From JBBIQS01 sp037442205 (lineage in GTDB: Bacteria; Myxococcota; Myxococcia; Myxococcales; UBA5297), in assembly GCA_037442205.1 (NCBI GenBank), contig JBBIQS010000005.1, positions 111,454 to 175,453 of the forward strand: a stretch of 64,000 nucleotides of DNA, in the 5' to 3' direction. Position numbers and translations under genes: made by a program. The notes beneath the pieces are model-generated. The model saw nothing but the letters and a program-made list of their open reading frames with translations, was not told the origin of the DNA and did no database searches. The stretch's first letter is position 1; each line of letters begins with the position of its first letter. Shown here in pieces: positions 43,734 to 52,768 of this stretch.

Positions 43734-44576
43734 CTACTGAATCTCGCCGCCCCCTTGCGCCAGCTGGACCGCTACCCAGCCCGGCCGAGTGCGGTTGTCG
43801 AGGCGGATCACCTCGGCCCTCGCACCCCGCCTCGCCAGCTCCGCGAAGAGCTGCTCGAGGCGTGCAAACTTGTCGCGGTACTCGCCCGTCCCTACCCGCA
43901 CCGCCATCGCGTCCTTGCCGACGAAGAAGGTCAGCCCCTCCAGCCGGTTGACCCTGACCTCGCTGAGCGCCGCCTTCTTCTCCGTCCCCAGCTCCCGGTA
44001 CTGCTCCACTGCCGCGAGCGCCTCGCGGAACAGCGCCTCGGTCTCCTCCTCGTGCGCGGTGTACTCGTCGCGGCCGACGCCGGTGAGCAGCGGCAGGTCC
44101 GCCTCCTCGCCGGCGGCCAGCTTCTTGAAGGCCTTGCCCTGGGCGCTGACGAAATACAGGCCGCCCAGGTCAGCCAGCGCCGCCGGCTCGTGCTCGATGA
44201 CCCGCACCACCAGCGTCCGCGGGTACTCGCGCTCGACAGCCACCCGCCGCACCCACGGGTGGGCGGCCATCGCCTTCTCGGCGGCAGGCAGGTCGGCCTG
44301 GAAGAGGTTGTCGCCGAGCACGATCCCCGAGACCCGCGCCAGCTCGTCCTCGTTGGCATGGGTGACGCCGATGAATTCGAGCTTCTCGATGGCGAAGGTC
44401 GGCGAGGTGGTCAGCCAGGCCCGCCCCCAGGCAGCGCCGTAGGCGCTGACTGCCATCACCAGCACCAGGCCGGCGATCACCGCGATCCCCTTCACCGTGC
44501 GCACGAAGAGCGAGGTGGCGGCCTGGCGCACGGCCGCTTGGTCGACGCGCCTTCGGTTCTTCCTCGCTCGGAGCAT
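43734..44576 (-). CDS. ftsQ: Cell division protein FtsQ/DivIB
   Basis: 280 residues: basic cytoplasmic N-terminus, one membrane helix (~28-48), a POTRA domain (starting ~FAIEKLEFIGV, then GDNLFQADLPAAEKAMAAHP) and the FtsQ beta domain (YPRTLVVRVIEHEPAAL). FtsQ bridges early and late division proteins through FtsB/FtsL. Sequence is divergent, but the location between ddl and ftsA is canonical. Confidence 0.93.
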   Translation of the reverse strand: MLRARKNRRRVDQAAVRQAATSLFVRTVKGIAVIAGLVLVMAVSAYGAAWGRAWLTTSPTFAIEKLEFIGVTHANEDELARVSGIVLGDNLFQADLPAAEKAMAAHPWVRRVAVEREYPRTLVVRVIEHEPAALADLGGLYFVSAQGKAFKKLAAGEEADLPLLTGVGRDEYTAHEEETEALFREALAAVEQYRELGTEKKAALSEVRVNRLEGLTFFVGKDAMAVRVGTGEYRDKFARLEQLFAELARRGARAEVIRLDNRTRPGWVAVQLAQGGGEIQ

Positions 44577-44609
44577 GCGAGACCTCTCGGGTGAAGGGGG
44601 TTGAGGGAG

Positions 44610-45548
44610 CTAGCCCTTGAGCGAGGCGCCCATCAGCAGGCGCTCGCAGAGCGCGGCGAAGTCGATGCCCTTGCCGCCGGCGATCTTGGGAAGCAGGCTG
44701 GCGCTGGTCATGCCGGGCAGGGTGTTGATCTCGAGGATCGACAGCTCGCCGTTGGGCTCGAGGATCAGGTCGGAGCGGCTGGCCCCGGAGCACCCCAGCG
44801 CGCGGTGGGCGGCCAGCGCCAGCGCGCAGGCCCGCTCGTACTGGTCCGGCGGGATCGGCGCCGGGAACAGGTACTTGGTGGTGCCGGCCTGGTACTTGGC
44901 GTTGTAGTCGTAGAACTCGTTGGCCGGGACGATCTCGATAGCCCCCAACGCCTCGTCATCGAGCACCGCCGCCTGGATCTCGCGGCCCTTGACGTACTTC
45001 TCGATCAGGATGTTGCCCTTGAGCTTGCCGGCCTCCTGGGCCGCGGCCTTGAGCTGCTCCACCGTCTTGACGATGGTCACCCCGACCGAGCTGCCCTCGC
45101 CGCTGGGCTTGACCACGGCCGGCAGGCCGAAGGGCATGTCGAAGCCGTGCTTCTCCAGCCCGGCGTAGTTGGGGAACTGCTTGTAGGGCGGCGTCTTGAC
45201 GCCGTGGGCGACGAAGACCTGCTTGGCGAAGATCTTGTCCATCCCCAGCGCCGAGGCGAGCACGCCCGAGCCGGTGTAGGGGATGAACATCGACTCCAAC
45301 AGCCCCTGGATGCAGCCGTCCTCGCCCCACCGCCCGTGCAGCGCGATGAAGGCCACCTCGACCCTGGCCTCGGCCAGCGCCTTCGCTACATCCCGCTGCA
45401 CGTCGATACGGTTGACTACGTAGCCTTTGGATTCGAGAGCGTCGGCGCAGGCCTTGCCGGTGCGCAGCGACACCTCGCGCTCGGTCGAGAGGCCGCCCAT
45501 CAGGACGCCGATCTTCTTCTGCTTCAGCTCTGCGGAAGTGAATGCCAC
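44610..45548 (-). CDS. ddl: D-alanine--D-alanine ligase
   Basis: 312 residues, ATP-grasp enzyme that makes the D-Ala-D-Ala dipeptide for MurF. Motifs: GGLSTEREVSLRTG at the N-terminus, HGRWGEDG, KPSGEGSSVGV (ATP-binding) and EINTLPGMT near the C-terminus (metal-binding). The start is a GTG at 45548 with AGGAG eight bases upstream. Lies between murB and ftsQ, the normal dcw place. Confidence 0.97.
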   Translation of the reverse strand: MAFTSAELKQKKIGVLMGGLSTEREVSLRTGKACADALESKGYVVNRIDVQRDVAKALAEARVEVAFIALHGRWGEDGCIQGLLESMFIPYTGSGVLASALGMDKIFAKQVFVAHGVKTPPYKQFPNYAGLEKHGFDMPFGLPAVVKPSGEGSSVGVTIVKTVEQLKAAAQEAGKLKGNILIEKYVKGREIQAAVLDDEALGAIEIVPANEFYDYNAKYQAGTTKYLFPAPIPPDQYERACALALAAHRALGCSGASRSDLILEPNGELSILEINTLPGMTSASLLPKIAGGKGIDFAALCERLLMGASLKG

Positions 45549-45570
45549 TGTCGCTCTCCTCGCCAGGCCG

Positions 45571-46539
45571 CTAGGCCGCCGGCTTCTCCAATCCGCCGAT
45601 GCCCCGCGGAAGCCGCGCAGGGTCGAACTCGCCCAACAACTTCACCTCGGGAATCAGCAGCACTCCCGACCTCGCCAGCACCGCCTCCTGAACCTGCAGC
45701 ATCAGCGCCGCCACGTCGGCGGCCTTGGCCTCGCCCCTGTTGACGATGAAGTTGGCGTGCATCTCGCTGACCTGGGCCTCGCCCTGCGAGAGCCCCTTGA
45801 GCCCGGCGTCCTGGATCAGCCGCGCCGCGAAGTCGCCGGGCGGGTTGCGGAAGATCGAGCCGGCGTTGGGCTGATGCAGCGGCTGGGTCCGCTTGCGGTA
45901 GGCGAGGTCGGCCTCCATCTCGCGCCGCGAGGCCGCCAGCTGCCCGGCGTCGCCCGAGCTCAGCTCGAAGCGCGCCCAGCTGACGATCGCGCCCGGAGGC
46001 AGGCCGTTGCCGCGGTAGACGAAGCCGATCTGCGAGCGCTCCAGCGTCCGCGCCCGCCCGCCCTCGCAGATGCCGATCTCGGCGCAGACCTTCTCGGTGG
46101 AGCCGGCCTTGGTGCCGGCGTTCATCACCACCGCCCCGCCCACCGTCCCAGGGATGCCGGCCAGGAACTCCATCCCCACCAGGCTCTTCTCTCGAGCGAT
46201 CGAAACCAGCCGGGTCAGAGGCTGTCCTGCGGAGAGGGTGATGCTCCAGGTCTGGCCCCGCTGTTCGATCGACTCCTGCACGAGTTTGGCGCCGATCTTG
46301 AAGACCACTCCGCGCACGCCCTCGTCGGCGACGATGGCATTGCAGCCGCCGCCCAGCACCAGGAACGGAGCGGCCGCCTGCTGGCAGCAGTCGACGGCCC
46401 GGGCCAACGCCGCCTCCGACTCCACCACCGCGAACAGCTCGGCCGGCCCGCCGACGCGCATAGAGGTCCGGCTGGAGAGGTCCACCCTCTCCTCCACCGC
46501 GCTCTCCAGCGCATTCTCGAGTCGTGCCTTGAGGCTCAT
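45571..46539 (-). CDS. murB: UDP-N-acetylenolpyruvoylglucosamine reductase
   Basis: 322 residues, FAD enzyme that reduces enolpyruvyl-UDP-GlcNAc to UDP-MurNAc with NADPH. Motifs: TSMRVGGPAELF, LGGGCNAIV, GIPGTVGGAVVMNAG and GSIFRNPPGDFAARLIQDAG. The last includes the Ser used as proton donor in type II MurB. Between murC and ddl. Confidence 0.97.
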   Translation of the reverse strand: MSLKARLENALESAVEERVDLSSRTSMRVGGPAELFAVVESEAALARAVDCCQQAAAPFLVLGGGCNAIVADEGVRGVVFKIGAKLVQESIEQRGQTWSITLSAGQPLTRLVSIAREKSLVGMEFLAGIPGTVGGAVVMNAGTKAGSTEKVCAEIGICEGGRARTLERSQIGFVYRGNGLPPGAIVSWARFELSSGDAGQLAASRREMEADLAYRKRTQPLHQPNAGSIFRNPPGDFAARLIQDAGLKGLSQGEAQVSEMHANFIVNRGEAKAADVAALMLQVQEAVLARSGVLLIPEVKLLGEFDPARLPRGIGGLEKPAA

Positions 46540-46573
46540 TCGCAGTCGTGCTCGGGCGGCGCGGGCCGCTCGC

Positions 46574-47962
46574 TCACTTCCCTTCCTTCAAGAGAGACAA
46601 GAGCTCGGGGCCGCACTGGTTGATGTCGCCGGCGCCCTGGGTGATGACGATGTCGCCGGGCTGGATCCGCGCCCTAAGCGCGGTCGCCAGCTCCGAGCGC
46701 GAGGCCACGAAGGTCACATCGCGATGCCCGCAGGCCCGCACCGCCTCGGCCAGCCGCTCGCCGGTGGCGCCCTCGATCCGCTCCTCGCCCGCGGCATAGA
46801 CCTCGGTGACGAACAGGACGTCGGCGTCGTTGAAGCAAGTGGCGAACTCGTCCATCAGCAGGTGGGTGCGGGTGTAGCGGTGCGGCTGGAAGGCGCACAC
46901 CACCCGGCGGTTGAAGGCCTGCTTGGCGCCCTTCAAGGTCGCGCGAACCTCCATCGGATGGTGGCCGTAGTCGTCGACCACGGTGACTTCCTTCTCCTCG
47001 CCGCGGACGGTGAAGCGCCGCTGCACGCCTCCGAAGTTGGCCAGCGCCTCGCGCACCACCGACAGCGGGATGTGCATCTCCTCGGCGACGGCGATGCAGG
47101 CCAGCGCGTTCTGGGCGTTGTGCCGCCCCACCATCCGAACGCTGAACTCGCCCAGGTCCTCGCCGCGCCGGTAGACCTTGAATCGGGTCATGAAGCCATC
47201 GAGCCGCACCTCGTCGGCGCGGTACTCGGCCTGCGCCGAGAAGCCGTAGGTCACCACCCGCTTGTCGATCAGCGGCAAGAGCGCCTGGACGTTGGGATGG
47301 TCGAGGCACATCACCGCCAGCCCGTAGAACGGGACGCGGTTGGTGAAGTCGACGAACGCCTCCTTGAGCTTCTCCAGGGTGCCGTAGTGATCGAGGTGCT
47401 CGGGATCGACGTTGGTGACCACCGCGATCGCCGGGGAGAGCTTGAGGAAGCTGCCGTCGGACTCGTCGGCCTCGACGACCATCACCTCGCCCTTGCCCAG
47501 CTTGGCGTTCGAGCCCAGGGAGTTGAGCTTGCCGCCGACCACCGCGGTCGGGTCGAGGTCGCCGGCGGCAAGCACGGTGGCGATCATCGAGGTGGTGGTG
47601 GTCTTGCCGTGACTGCCGGCGATGGCCACCCCGTACTTGAGGCGCATCAACTCGGCCAGCATCTCGGCACGCGGGATGACCGGGATCTTGCGCGAGCGGG
47701 CGACGACAACCTCAGGGTTGTCCTTCCTCACCGCCGAGCTGATCACCACCACGTCGCACTCGCCGACGTTCTCGGCGCGGTGCGGGCCGGCGTGGATCAC
47801 CCCGCCCAGGGACTCGAGCCGGCGGGTGATCTCCGAGGCCTTCAGGTCGGAGCCGCTGACGGTGTAGCCCAGGTTGAGCAGCACCTCGGCGATGCCGGAC
47901 ATGCCGATGCCGCCGATGCCAACGAAGTGGACCCTCGCCTTCCTGTCGCGAACCGAGACCAT
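46574..47962 (-). CDS. murC: UDP-N-acetylmuramate--L-alanine ligase
   Basis: 462 residues, adds L-Ala to UDP-MurNAc. N-terminal HFVGIGGIGMSGIAEVL, P-loop GSHGKTTTTSM (Mur ligase), later DDYGHHP(M)E and RYTRT. The ATG starts directly after the murG stop (TAGATG), indicating coupled translation. Confidence 0.98.
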   Translation of the reverse strand: MVSVRDRKARVHFVGIGGIGMSGIAEVLLNLGYTVSGSDLKASEITRRLESLGGVIHAGPHRAENVGECDVVVISSAVRKDNPEVVVARSRKIPVIPRAEMLAELMRLKYGVAIAGSHGKTTTTSMIATVLAAGDLDPTAVVGGKLNSLGSNAKLGKGEVMVVEADESDGSFLKLSPAIAVVTNVDPEHLDHYGTLEKLKEAFVDFTNRVPFYGLAVMCLDHPNVQALLPLIDKRVVTYGFSAQAEYRADEVRLDGFMTRFKVYRRGEDLGEFSVRMVGRHNAQNALACIAVAEEMHIPLSVVREALANFGGVQRRFTVRGEEKEVTVVDDYGHHPMEVRATLKGAKQAFNRRVVCAFQPHRYTRTHLLMDEFATCFNDADVLFVTEVYAAGEERIEGATGERLAEAVRACGHRDVTFVASRSELATALRARIQPGDIVITQGAGDINQCGPELLSLLKEGK

Positions 47963-49069
47963 CTAAGCCTTCCTTCCGCCCTTGCCCCAGCGCTCCGTCG
48001 CCTTCTCGAACAGCACGTCGGCGATCTCCCGCGCCGCCTCCGGGTGCCCGAGCGAGCCGGCGGCCTTCTCCATCTGCTTGCGCCGGTCCGGGTTCATCAG
48101 GGCGAAGATCTCCTTGGCCAGCCGCTCGCCGGTCAGGTCCTTCTCCAGCACCATCACCGCGGCCCCGGCGTCCACCAGCGAGCGGGCGTTGAGCTCCTGG
48201 TGGTTGTCGGCGGCGGCGGCGAACGGGACCAGCACCGCCGCCTTCTTGGCGACCATCAGCTCGGCCAGCGAGGTGGCCCCGGCGCGGCAGACGATGGCGT
48301 CGGCGCGGGCGTAGGCCCCGCTCATGTCGCGGATGAAGTCCACCACCTCGGCGTTGGCGCTCTTCTGCGCGTAGCCCTCGCGGACCCGGTCGACTTCCTT
48401 CTCTCCGGTCTGGTGGACGATGGCCAGCCGGTCGCGGACGCTGTCGAGGAAGGGGACGGCCCCGATCATCTTCTCGTTGAGGATGTGCGCGCCCTGCGAG
48501 CCGCCGAAGACCAGCAGGTTGAACTTCTCGTGCGGGACGCTGTTCTTGAGGAAGTTGTCGAGCAGCGCGCGGCGGATGGGATTGCCCAGCTGCTGGACCT
48601 TCTTGGCCGGGAAGTGCCGGCCGGCCTCGGGGAAGGCGGTGAAGCAGGCGTTCACTATCTTGCCGAGGATGCGGTTGGTCATCCCGGGGAAGGCGTTCTG
48701 CTCCTGGATGGCGGTGGGGATGCGCATCAGCCAAGCGGCCAGCACCACCGGCCCGCTGGCGTAGCCGCCGACGCCCACCACCGCGTCCGGCTTGTAGCGG
48801 CGCAGGATGGCCATCGACTGAAAGAGGGCCTTGGGCAGCCGCCACAGGTTCTTGAACAGGCGCACCAGCCCCATTCCCTTGAGGCCACCGACGTCGATCA
48901 GCTCGAGTTTGAAGCCGCTCTGCGGCACCACCCGCGCCTCCAGGCCGCGCTCGGTGCCGACGAAGAGCACGTCGTTGGCCTTGGGGTTGCGGGTGACGAT
49001 CTCCTCGGCCAGGGCGATGCCCGGGAAGAGGTGGCCGCCGGTGCCGCCGCCGGCAATCAGGATCTTCAT
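47963..49069 (-). CDS. murG: Lipid II synthase (UDP-GlcNAc transferase) MurG
   Basis: 368 residues, GT28 enzyme that adds GlcNAc to lipid I at the inner face of the membrane. The signature GGGTGGHLFPGIALAEE is at the N-terminus; GGYASGPVVLAAW, IQEQNAFPG, VFGGSQGA and CRAGATSLAEL (acceptor/donor sites) follow. GGAGG precedes the ATG; the ftsW stop overlaps it as ATGA. Confidence 0.97.
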   Translation of the reverse strand: MKILIAGGGTGGHLFPGIALAEEIVTRNPKANDVLFVGTERGLEARVVPQSGFKLELIDVGGLKGMGLVRLFKNLWRLPKALFQSMAILRRYKPDAVVGVGGYASGPVVLAAWLMRIPTAIQEQNAFPGMTNRILGKIVNACFTAFPEAGRHFPAKKVQQLGNPIRRALLDNFLKNSVPHEKFNLLVFGGSQGAHILNEKMIGAVPFLDSVRDRLAIVHQTGEKEVDRVREGYAQKSANAEVVDFIRDMSGAYARADAIVCRAGATSLAELMVAKKAAVLVPFAAAADNHQELNARSLVDAGAAVMVLEKDLTGERLAKEIFALMNPDRRKQMEKAAGSLGHPEAAREIADVLFEKATERWGKGGRKA

Positions 49070-50250
49070 CGGGCACCTCCGGTCTGCGGGCGCAGGAATC
49101 CCCCGCGGCCAGTGCCCACCGAGAGCAGCAGACCCGCCGCCGTCATGCTCACCACCAGCGAGCTGCCGCCGTAGCTGATGAAAGGAAGAGTCAGGCCCTT
49201 GGTCGGCAGCATCCCCATGGCCACCGCCATGTTGACCACCGCCTGGATCCCCAGCAGCACCGTGGTCCCCAGCGCCAGGTAGGCGCCGAACGGCTCGCTG
49301 GCGTTGAGGGAGGCGCGGATACCGCGCCAGATGACGATCGCGTAGAGCGCCAGCAGGAAACCGACGCCGATCAGCCCCAGCTCCTCGCCGATGATCGAGA
49401 AGATGAAGTCGGTGTGGGCCTCGGGCAGGAAGAATAGCTTCTGCCGCCCGTCGCCCAGCCCCAGGCCGGTCACCCCGCCGGAGCCGATCGACATCAGCGA
49501 CTCGGAGATCTGGTAGCCGACGTCGTGGCGGTGGGCCCAGGGGTCGAGGAAAGCGACGATGCGCTTCCAGCGGTAGGGCGAGCTGGCGACCGCGTGGTAG
49601 GCGAACGGCAGGGCCACGAAGATCGCGCCGACCAGGTAGCTGATCTTGGCGCCGGCGGCGAAGAGCAGCGCGAACAGGATGAGGCCCATCGCCACCGCGG
49701 TGCCGAAGTCGGGCTGGCGCAGCGACAGCCCGGCGAGGACCCCGGTGATGATCAGGTGCGGCAGGAAGCCGATGGAGAAGTCGCGCACTTTCTCGCGCTT
49801 CTTGGCCAGCGAGTAGGCGAGGTAGACGACCAGCGCCAGCTTGGCCAGCTCGCCGGGCTGCAGCGAGAAGCCGGGCAGGCGAATCCAGCGGCGGGCGCCG
49901 CCGGCGGTGGTCCCGATGCCGGGGATCAGCACCGCGATCAAGAGCGCGATGGCCACCAGCAGCGCCGGATAGGCCACGAACGCCAGCCGCCGGTAGCCGA
50001 GCTTGAGCACGGCCACCATCGCGCCAATGCCGAAGACCGCCGCCACCAGCTGGCGCTTCAGGTAGAAGGCCGCGTCGCCCAGCTTGTCGGCCGCCGAGAC
50101 TGCGCTCGACGAGTAGACCATCACGATGCCCAGCGCGCTCAGGGCGAAGACCGCCGCCAGCAGCACCACGTCCAGCCGCGCGGGCGAGGCCGCGGAGCTG
50201 GTGCGCGTGTTGCCCGCGAAGGTCGCGGTATAGGTGGCCGCCATCTCCAT
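49066..50250 (-). CDS. ftsW: SEDS-family peptidoglycan polymerase FtsW
   Basis: 394 residues, about ten membrane helices. Conserved SEDS parts: the ~WI-LPGFSLQPGELAKLA loop, QPDFGTA, and PFISYGGSSL. FtsW polymerises septal glycan together with FtsI (encoded six genes upstream). Overlaps murG by four bases and starts two bases after the murD stop. Confidence 0.96.
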   Translation of the reverse strand: MEMAATYTATFAGNTRTSSAASPARLDVVLLAAVFALSALGIVMVYSSSAVSAADKLGDAAFYLKRQLVAAVFGIGAMVAVLKLGYRRLAFVAYPALLVAIALLIAVLIPGIGTTAGGARRWIRLPGFSLQPGELAKLALVVYLAYSLAKKREKVRDFSIGFLPHLIITGVLAGLSLRQPDFGTAVAMGLILFALLFAAGAKISYLVGAIFVALPFAYHAVASSPYRWKRIVAFLDPWAHRHDVGYQISESLMSIGSGGVTGLGLGDGRQKLFFLPEAHTDFIFSIIGEELGLIGVGFLLALYAIVIWRGIRASLNASEPFGAYLALGTTVLLGIQAVVNMAVAMGMLPTKGLTLPFISYGGSSLVVSMTAAGLLLSVGTGRGGFLRPQTGGAR

Positions 50251-50252
50251 CG

Positions 50253-51635
50253 CTAGGCCTTGCTCCCTGCGCCCGAGTTGCGCTCCAGCTCCTTCACCAG
50301 CTCCTTGAACCGGGCGCCGCGCTCTTCGAAGTTGTTGAACTGGTCGTAGCTGGCGCAGGCCGGCGACAGCAGCACCGTGTCGCCCGCCGCCGCGCGCCGC
50401 GAGGCCAGGGCGATGGCCGAGGTCAGGTCACCGGCGTCGATCACCTCGCACACTCCGCGGTAGGCCTCGGCGATCTTCGGCGCGTCCTCGCCGATGGTCA
50501 GCACGCCCTTCACCCGCCCCTTGGAGACCTCGACCATGGGCTCGTAAGGCGCGCCCTTGCCGCGGCCGCCGGCGATCAGCCAGACGCCCTTCTCGAAGGC
50601 CTTGAGGGCCACGATGCTCGAATCGACGTTGGTGGCCTTGGAGTCGTTGATGTACTCGACCCCGCCGACGGTGCCCGCGTACTCGATGCGGTGGGCCAGC
50701 CCGGGGTAGGCGTCGAGCCCGGCCTGGATCTTCTCGCTCGGCACTCCGGCCAGGCGCGCCAGCAGCACCGAGACCATGGCGTTCTCGAGGTTGTGGTCCC
50801 CGCGCAACGCGCGGTTGGCGATTCGGTAGCGCTCCTCGCGCCCGTCGAGATCCACCACCATCTGCCCGTTGCTCCATCGGGCGCCGTTCTTCACCCGCTC
50901 GCCGAAGCCGAAGGTGATGGCCCGGCACTTCTCGCCTTCGACCATCTTCAGCGTCGCCGGGTCGCGGGCGTTGACCACACCGAAGTCCTGGGCGGTCTGG
51001 TTGCGGAAGATGCGCTTCTTCGCCGCTGCGTAGGCCTCGTGGTTGGGATAGCGGTCGATGTGGTCCGGGGTGACGTTGGTGACGCAGGCAGCCTTGGGGC
51101 GCAGGGTGTCGATGCCCTCGAGCTGGAAGCTGGAGAGCTCGCAGACCACGAAGTCCCACGTCGGCGCGCCCTCGAGGACCGCTTCGGAAAGCGGCCGGCC
51201 GAGGTTGCCTCCGGAGAAGGTCTGGTAGCCCGCGGTCTGGCACAGGCATCCGGTGAGCGCAGTGACGGTGCTCTTGCCATTGGTGCCAGTGATCCCGATG
51301 AGCGTGCCGGGCAGGAACCAGCTCGCCAACTCCACCTCGCCGACGACCCGCACGCCGGCATTCTTGGCGGCCTGGATCGCGGGGATGGCCAGCGGGACGC
51401 CGGGGCTGACCACCAGCAGGTCCTGGTTGCGGAAGACCGCCTCGTCGTGCGGCCCGAGCGCCAGGGTCACGCCCTCGGCGGCCAGCTTCTCCCCGGTCTC
51501 GCCCAGCTCTTCGGCACTGCGCCGATCGGCGGCGGTGACGATCGCGCCCTTCTGCTGGAGCAGGCGCACCGCGGCCAGGCCGCTCTTCGCCAGTCCGACC
51601 ACCAGGGCCCGCTTCTTGGAGAGGTTCTCGCTCAT
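50253..51635 (-). CDS. murD: UDP-N-acetylmuramoyl-L-alanine--D-glutamate ligase
   Basis: 460 residues, adds D-Glu to the UDP-MurNAc-L-Ala precursor. Motifs: VVGLAKSG, GITGTNGKSTVTAL (P-loop), NVTPDHIDRYP, NDSKATNVDS and LLSPACASYDQF. The ATG at 51635 overlaps the mraY stop (ATGA); the frame is open further but the N-terminus MSENLSKKRALVVG is the expected one. Confidence 0.97.
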   Translation of the reverse strand: MSENLSKKRALVVGLAKSGLAAVRLLQQKGAIVTAADRRSAEELGETGEKLAAEGVTLALGPHDEAVFRNQDLLVVSPGVPLAIPAIQAAKNAGVRVVGEVELASWFLPGTLIGITGTNGKSTVTALTGCLCQTAGYQTFSGGNLGRPLSEAVLEGAPTWDFVVCELSSFQLEGIDTLRPKAACVTNVTPDHIDRYPNHEAYAAAKKRIFRNQTAQDFGVVNARDPATLKMVEGEKCRAITFGFGERVKNGARWSNGQMVVDLDGREERYRIANRALRGDHNLENAMVSVLLARLAGVPSEKIQAGLDAYPGLAHRIEYAGTVGGVEYINDSKATNVDSSIVALKAFEKGVWLIAGGRGKGAPYEPMVEVSKGRVKGVLTIGEDAPKIAEAYRGVCEVIDAGDLTSAIALASRRAAAGDTVLLSPACASYDQFNNFEERGARFKELVKELERNSGAGSKA

Positions 51636-52768
51636 CGCAGTTTCAGGCTCACCAGCGCCACGCCGGCGAGGAGGGTGGAGAGGATCCAAAAGCGCACGAT
51701 GATCTTGGGCTCGGCCCAGCCGGCCAGCTCGTAGTGGTGGTGCATGGGCGCGCGCAGGAAGACGCGCTTGCCGGTGCGCTTGAACCAGAAGACCTGGATC
51801 ACCACCGACAGCAGCTCGGCCAGGAACACGCCGTGGAGGATGGCCGAGACCACCTCGTTCTTGGTGAGGATGGCGACGGTGCCGAGCGCGCCGCCGATGG
51901 CCAGCGCCCCGAGGTCGCCCATGAACACCGAGGCCGGGTAGGTGTTGTACCAGAGGAAGGCCACCCCGGCTCCGACCAGCGAAGCGGTGAAGACCGCCAG
52001 CTCGACCGCCTCGGGGATGTGCGGCACGTAGAGGTAGTCGGCCAGGTGGATCACCTGCCCGCCCTTGGCCACCAGCAACCCGGCGCCGGCGATGTAGGCG
52101 AGGATGGTGAGCGTGGTCGCCGAAACGACGCTCGGCCCGATCGCCAGGCCGTCCAGACCATCGGTGAGATTGACCGCGTTGGAGGTCCCCACCACCACGA
52201 TCCAGGCGAAGGGCAAGTAGAGCCAGCCCATCTCCCAGTTGAAGAGGTGGGTGGCGACGAACGGCAGCGTCAGGTGGGTGTCGATGGCGAACGGCCAGAC
52301 CCAGCCGCCCTCGAGCCGCAGATTGAGAGCGAAGGCCAGGAACAGGATCAGCGTCTGCCCCAGCAGCTTGAGCTTGCCGGCCAGCCCCTTGGAGTTCTTC
52401 TTGGAGAGCTTGAGATAGTCGTCGAGGAAGCCGACGAAGCCGAAGCCGACGAAGACCAGCAGCACCGTCCAGACGTAGCGGTTGGTCAGGTCGGCGAAGA
52501 GCAGCGTCCCCAGGACGGTTCCGCCCAGGATCAGCCAGCCGCCCATCGTCGGCGTGCCCTTCTTCTTCTGGTGAGAGTCGGGGGTGTCCTCGCGCACGTT
52601 GCTGATGCCGTGCTGGCGCAGCCGCAGGTGGGCGATCACCGGCGGGCCGATGACCATCCCCACCACCAGCGAGAAGATGAAGGCGCTGACGATGCGGAAC
52701 GACGGGTAGCGCAGGACGTTGAAGAGCGCGACCTTGTGCGCCAGTGGGTAGAGGAGGTTGTAGAGCAT
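51632..52768 (-). CDS. mraY: Phospho-N-acetylmuramoyl-pentapeptide transferase
   Basis: 378 residues, ten membrane helices, makes lipid I from UDP-MurNAc-pentapeptide and undecaprenyl phosphate. Motifs: KKKGTPTMGG, the catalytic D-D pair in FVGFLDDYLK, NAVNLTDGLDGLA and HHHYE near the end. The ATG overlaps the murF stop (TAATG); GGAGGG lies just upstream. Confidence 0.98.
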   Translation of the reverse strand: MLYNLLYPLAHKVALFNVLRYPSFRIVSAFIFSLVVGMVIGPPVIAHLRLRQHGISNVREDTPDSHQKKKGTPTMGGWLILGGTVLGTLLFADLTNRYVWTVLLVFVGFGFVGFLDDYLKLSKKNSKGLAGKLKLLGQTLILFLAFALNLRLEGGWVWPFAIDTHLTLPFVATHLFNWEMGWLYLPFAWIVVVGTSNAVNLTDGLDGLAIGPSVVSATTLTILAYIAGAGLLVAKGGQVIHLADYLYVPHIPEAVELAVFTASLVGAGVAFLWYNTYPASVFMGDLGALAIGGALGTVAILTKNEVVSAILHGVFLAELLSVVIQVFWFKRTGKRVFLRAPMHHHYELAGWAEPKIIVRFWILSTLLAGVALVSLKLR